Positions 61,201 to 64,000 of a DNA stretch of 64,000 nt are shown in pieces. The notes beneath the pieces were generated by a model. It was not told the origin of the DNA, ran no database searches, and saw only the letters and a program-made list of their open reading frames with translations. This DNA is from CAXWPM01 sp965206125 (lineage in GTDB: Bacteria; Acidobacteriota; Terriglobia; 20CM-2-55-15). Made by a program: the position numbers and the translations under genes. Numbering within the stretch: position 1 is the stretch's first letter; every line of letters begins with the position of its first letter. The stretch covers positions 388,910-452,909 of the forward strand of contig CBDBIN010000044.1 in the NCBI GenBank assembly GCA_965206125.1. Reading direction: 5' to 3'.

Positions 61201-61446
61201 TTACTCTTCTTGGGCGTCGCCGCCCTGCTGAATTTCGAAGATCCGCGAGTGCGTCTGATCGGCCACTTTCGCCAGAACCAACAGGTCGTTGCGACCGAAG
61301 GTCTGGGTCGTCTTCCACTGATCACCGTCATTGTAGAGGCGGGAGAAGGTGACAGTGTAGCGGGTGCGGCCTTCGGTGTCGTTGGGCCAGACGGTGGCCT
61401 TGCTGGAGCCGATGCGGATTTCAGAGACGGGTTTCGAGTTCCCCAT
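61201..61446 (-). CDS. Small conserved-type hypothetical protein
   Basis: An 81-residue protein: GNSKPVSEIRIGSSKATVWP, then NDTEGRTRYTVTFSRLYNDG, a TQTFGRNDLLVLAKVADQTH block and a charged tail. The alternating strand pattern (VSEIRIG, KATVW, RYTVTFSRLY) and the KVADQTHSRIFE helix suggest a small ssDNA- or RNA-binding-like beta fold, but I cannot name a family. AGGAGG lies 11 bases before the ATG, which makes it convincing as a gene. Similar short proteins occur on mobile elements and plasmids, which fits the neighbouring IS3 element and repA. An 8-bp hairpin at 61482-61512 lies in its leader. Confidence 0.65.
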   Translation of the reverse strand: MGNSKPVSEIRIGSSKATVWPNDTEGRTRYTVTFSRLYNDGDQWKTTQTFGRNDLLVLAKVADQTHSRIFEIQQGGDAQEE

Positions 61447-61943
61447 GATGTTTTTCCTCCTGGAAGTTAAAGGGTTTGGAGCGTTGCCGCTCACCCTGAA
61501 CAGGCGGCAACGTCCGGGCCCGGACGCAGGAGGAATAGCAAAGCCAACTCCGGGAACAGGGTGGAAGTCCGCCCCCAGCAAAAAAGAGTGCCCGACGCTC
61601 GGGGGCGAGCGCAGCGGTCTGGCGCGACTGTTGCCGGTGGACTCGGCCCGGGGGGCCCGGTGTTGGCCAGCGGTATTCGCGAACACGGATCTGACACGGT
61701 AATCGGTTACATCTGCGATTGGAATCATCGTCGCCGATACTGCTGCTCGGCGCGGCATTTGAGCGCAAGGGAAGACGATGTAGGCTGGGCCGGGACAACC
61801 AACCTCGCGGGAGTGGTCGGCGGTTATGCGCTACCGGACTCCAGTGGGGCGGTGCTGGAGAAAGAGGTGAACGGACGGCGGATCGACTTGGGATTGCGCG
61901 GCCGAGGCAGAAGCGAGAGAATCCGCCACTCAGTGCAGAAGGC
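61447..61943. other. Non-coding stretch with a hairpin
   Basis: No gene can be supported in about 500 bases. A perfect hairpin CGTTGCCG-N15-CGGCAACG lies at 61482-61512, in the leader of the small minus-strand gene. The plus-strand open frames here lack ribosome-binding sites and match no family. Confidence 0.4.
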
Positions 61944-62021
61944 ACTCTGTCGTGGGTATCCCCCGCCCCACGATTTCTTTGGACAGTGATTTGAGAAACT
62001 ACAACGCAGGAGGATCACGAT

Positions 62022-62411
62022 ATGTCCAGAGAAACGAAGGAGGAATCCGGAATCGCGAAGGGAGCCCGTAGGGCGACCGAAGCGGGGCCGGATTTTCGAA
62101 GCCGCGGGAAGGGCCGGTGGTCGGCTCGGCGTAAGGTCACGGTAGTGCTGGAGTTGTTGCGTGGAGAAGATTTTGAAGCGATGAGCCGGCAGTATGGCGT
62201 GACGGCGGCGGCGCTGACCCGTTGGCGGGAGGCGTTCCTGCAGGGAGGCGAGGACGGCCTGAAGAGCCGGATCGTGGATGTGGTTGACCAAGAGAGGAAG
62301 ACGCTGAAGTCAGCGGTGACCAGTCTGGTGATGGACAACGAACTGTTGCGGGAACGGATCCGGCATCTGGAGGACGCGAAGCCTTTTCTACGGTGGAGGT
62401 CGAAGCGATGA
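62022..62411 (+). CDS. IS3-family transposase OrfA
   Basis: A 129-residue helix-turn-helix protein. The DNA-binding region is RRKVTVVLELLRGEDFEAMS with YGVTAAALTRWREAFLQGG, followed by a leucine-zipper-like helix (AVTSLVMDNELLRERIRHLE) used for dimerisation with OrfB. AGGAGGATCACGAT precedes the start. The stop codon overlaps the OrfB start as ATGA, so OrfB is translated by coupling. This arrangement differs from the classical programmed -1 frameshift of many IS3 members. Confidence 0.9.
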   Translation: MSRETKEESGIAKGARRATEAGPDFRSRGKGRWSARRKVTVVLELLRGEDFEAMSRQYGVTAAALTRWREAFLQGGEDGLKSRIVDVVDQERKTLKSAVTSLVMDNELLRERIRHLEDAKPFLRWRSKR

Positions 62412-63298
62412 GCCGGACCCTGTCGCCCTCCACACACCAACTGTATGGTCTGGCCCGTGTCGCAGCGGCCTGGGGGTTGCCCCGGTCGACGTACTATGCT
62501 CGACGGGATCGACGGAACCATCCGGCCGAGCCGCGTAAACGGGGGCCCAAGACCCCGTTTACCGACGCGGCGTTGACCGGACGGATTCGGCAAGAAATTG
62601 CGGCCTCGCCGTTTACTGGGGAAGGACACCGGAAATTCTGGGCGCGGCTCCGGGTCGCCGGCGCCCGCACCTCCAAGGCTCGGGTCTTGCGCCTGATGCG
62701 GGAAGCTCAACTTCTGGCGCCCCAACGCCAGGCCGCACCCGTTGCGCGCAAGGCGCATACCGGAACCATCACCACCGATCGCCCGAACCAGATGTGGGGC
62801 ATCGATGCCACCGCCACGGTGACCCTCGACGATGGTGCGGTCACTGTATTCGCCGCCATCGATCACTGCACGGCCGATTGTGTCGGCATTCACGCCGCCA
62901 AACGGGCGACGCGTTTTGAAGCCCTCGATCCCATCCGGCAAGGCCTCAAAGAGTACTTCGCCGGCTTTCACGCCGACGCGGCCGCCGGGCTTCGACTCCG
63001 TCATGATCATGGGTCCCAATTCATGAGCGACGATTTTCAAAACGAGATCCGATTCCTTGGCATCGTCTCCTCACCGGCGTTTGTCCGGGAACCGGAAGGC
63101 AATGGCTGTATCGAACGCTTCTTCAAGACCCTGAAAGAGCAGGTGCTCTGGGTGCGTCACTTTCGCTCTATTCCGGAACTGCTTCGAGCTCTTCAGGACT
63201 TTCGCGCTCTCTATAATCAGCACTGGTTGATCGAGCGCCTCGGCTTTCAATCTCCGGCTCAGGCTCGACAACGTCTTGCAATTGAGTCAGCGGCTTGA
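62408..63298 (+). CDS. IS3-family transposase OrfB (DDE integrase core)
   Basis: A 296-residue retroviral-integrase-type transposase. A helical N-terminal part contains GLPRSTYYARRDRR and GEGHRKFWARLR. The rve core has its first Asp in MWGIDATATVTLDDG, the second in LRHDHGSQFMSDDFQ and the Glu in PEGNGCIERFFKTLKEQ. The C-terminus LIERLGFQSPAQARQRL is standard. It starts at the ATG overlapping the orfA stop. The frame is intact, so the element may be active. Confidence 0.93.
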   Translation: MSRTLSPSTHQLYGLARVAAAWGLPRSTYYARRDRRNHPAEPRKRGPKTPFTDAALTGRIRQEIAASPFTGEGHRKFWARLRVAGARTSKARVLRLMREAQLLAPQRQAAPVARKAHTGTITTDRPNQMWGIDATATVTLDDGAVTVFAAIDHCTADCVGIHAAKRATRFEALDPIRQGLKEYFAGFHADAAAGLRLRHDHGSQFMSDDFQNEIRFLGIVSSPAFVREPEGNGCIERFFKTLKEQVLWVRHFRSIPELLRALQDFRALYNQHWLIERLGFQSPAQARQRLAIESAA

Positions 63299-63356
63299 TT
63301 ATGGTGGGTTCACTCTGTCCAGGAAATCAGGGGCGGTACAACTCTGTCGTGGGTAT

Positions 63357-63581
63357 TACTGGTTTCTCCTATTTATTTTGAGTTCATTCTTGATGAGATT
63401 TGCTTTCGTATTTTCCACAGATCCGCCGTGCCTAATACATGTCTGAATTAATACTTGGTCTTATTATGTGTAATAGAAATGACGCCGTTTGTTAACGGAA
63501 AACTCTATAAAACACAAGTAGCTTGTGGAAAACCATTCTCTCTCCTCGGTACGATTACCGGGGGGTCTGTATGTGTGCGGA
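63357..63581. other. AT-rich region with DnaA-box-like sites beside repA
   Basis: A markedly AT-richer stretch than the rest of the window. It contains TTTTCCACA at 63411-63419 and its inverted counterpart TGTGGAAAA at 63524-63532, both one base from the DnaA box TTATCCACA. The palindrome GTTAAC lies at 63491-63496. It adjoins the 3' end of a RepA-like gene. It could be part of a plasmid origin, but iterons are not evident. Confidence 0.4.
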
Positions 63582-64000
63582 TTAGCGGGCCAACCGCAGG
63601 AACTGATGCGGCGGGACCGATGGCGTGGTCGATGGAAGCAAAACTAGGGATCCATGTGGCGTAGAGTAGTCCAGCCTTGGCCACGCAACTTTAATTTTTT
63701 TTAGTTCCCGGATTGCCTTCTCGCGGAAACACCGAACAGTGTAACCGTCATCCACTCTGGTGAGATCTTTCCCGAACTGGCGATAGACCTGCTTCCAAGA
63801 GAGCGTCAACGGATCCTTCAACGCGAATGTCCGGTAGTTGATCCACAGATACAGGTCGAGCCCGATAGAGGATCGCTTGAGTGCCTTTAGGATGTGCATA
63901 TCCAGCGGGATAGGATGTCGGATGACTTCGTTGAAAAATTCCTCACCCAACCGGATTGAGCTTTTCCATATCTCCGGATCGTCGGAGCTCCGTTCGGTCG
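63582..64000 (-). CDS. repA: Plasmid replication initiator RepA-like protein (3' part)
   Basis: The frame is open to the window edge, so the 5' end is missing. The visible 139 residues read PEIWKSSIRLGEEFFNEVIR, then HPIPLDMHILKALKRSSIGL, DLYLWINYRTFALKDPLTLS and WKQVYRQFGKDLTRVDD. They match the C-terminal part of plasmid-encoded RepA proteins (PF04796 type): the HPIPLD, RSSIGLDLYLWI and LSWKQVYRQFG words are characteristic. The tail (VLLPSTTPSVPPHQFLRLAR) is not conserved. Its presence at the end of an IS-rich region suggests an integrated plasmid, or that this end of the contig is plasmid-derived. Confidence 0.8.
   Translation of the reverse strand, partial: TERSSDDPEIWKSSIRLGEEFFNEVIRHPIPLDMHILKALKRSSIGLDLYLWINYRTFALKDPLTLSWKQVYRQFGKDLTRVDDGYTVRCFREKAIRELKKIKVAWPRLDYSTPHGSLVLLPSTTPSVPPHQFLRLAR

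Larger units (their letters stand above)
61944..63356 (+). mobile_element. IS3-family insertion sequence with flanking direct repeats
   Basis: The element proper spans about 61960-63341. Its ends are imperfect inverted repeats: CCCGCCCCACGATTTCTTTGG on the left from 61962 and, read inward from 63338, TACCGCCCCTGATTTCCTGG on the right; both continue into ACAG. The sequence ACTCTGTCGTGGGTAT occurs as a direct repeat on each side (61944-61959 and 63341-63356). It encodes orfA and orfB, both intact. Confidence 0.8.

Overview
The window is GC-rich, gene-dense bacterial chromosome. Exported peptidases with lipoprotein or Sec signals, a TonB-dependent receptor with an N-terminal carboxypeptidase-regulatory-like domain, paired gltX and glnS, a DUF2911 protein, HEAT-repeat proteins and a Tes/Mss-like radical SAM enzyme point to a Gram-negative heterotroph. 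The mix resembles Acidobacteriota (for example Thermoanaerobaculia) more than Proteobacteria. This placement is inference; there is no rRNA or other phylogenetic marker in the window.

Layout. 0.2-14.1 kb is mostly minus strand: gltX, an exported HEAT protein, an IS1380-family insertion sequence, a PAS sensor kinase, a frameshifted M61 peptidase, glnS, a DUF2911 protein and a spermidine-synthase-like membrane protein. 14.6-22.2 kb (plus): korAB (2-oxoacid:ferredoxin oxidoreductase), an M1 aminopeptidase lipoprotein and a membrane-anchored MutS-family ATPase. 22.2-25.8 kb (minus) is an oxidative-stress module: oxyR, a rubrerythrin, an HdrD/GlpC-like Fe-S protein and a DUF3501 protein, with an OxyR-like operator and a TATAAT box in front of the rubrerythrin. 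25.8-40.5 kb: a PilB/GspE ATPase, a redoxin-nDsbD fusion that reads as a selenoprotein (in-frame TGA in a UPYC motif followed by a SECIS-like hairpin), two M28 peptidases, two APC permeases, a zinc-ribbon/M50-like membrane metalloprotease, tRNA-Arg(CCG), a GluR0-like potassium-channel receptor, AmrS and a cyclic-2,3-diphosphoglycerate-synthetase-like GTPase. 40.5-53 kb: an orphan structured RNA with a near-consensus promoter, a REP-associated tyrosine transposase (RAYT) unit bounded by a perfect 24-bp inverted repeat, an M20 hydrolase, a creatininase-family protein, a group II intron inserted antisense into a small membrane-protein gene, a HEAT/trypsin-like protease fusion, an aminotransferase whose frame runs through tRNA-Arg(TCG), and trxB-DUF2203-folB. 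53-56 kb: a Tes/Mss-like radical SAM enzyme and a SufT-like protein. 56.2-64 kb is accessory DNA: a decayed IS6-family element, the TonB receptor, a solo IS end, a small conserved ORF, an IS3-family element, and the 3' part of a plasmid RepA gene beside an AT-rich stretch with DnaA-box-like sites.

How it works together. Many genes degrade or import peptides and amino acids (M61, M1, M28 twice, M20, creatininase-like, two APC permeases, the TonB receptor). Others handle peroxide and thiols (OxyR, rubrerythrin, HdrD-like protein, Sec-redoxin, TrxB). The intergenic DNA is rich in dispersed palindromes of at least four families; one of them supplies the last codons and the stop codon of two unrelated genes. 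Three genes carry single-base shifts in homopolymers, so some apparent lesions may be assembly errors.
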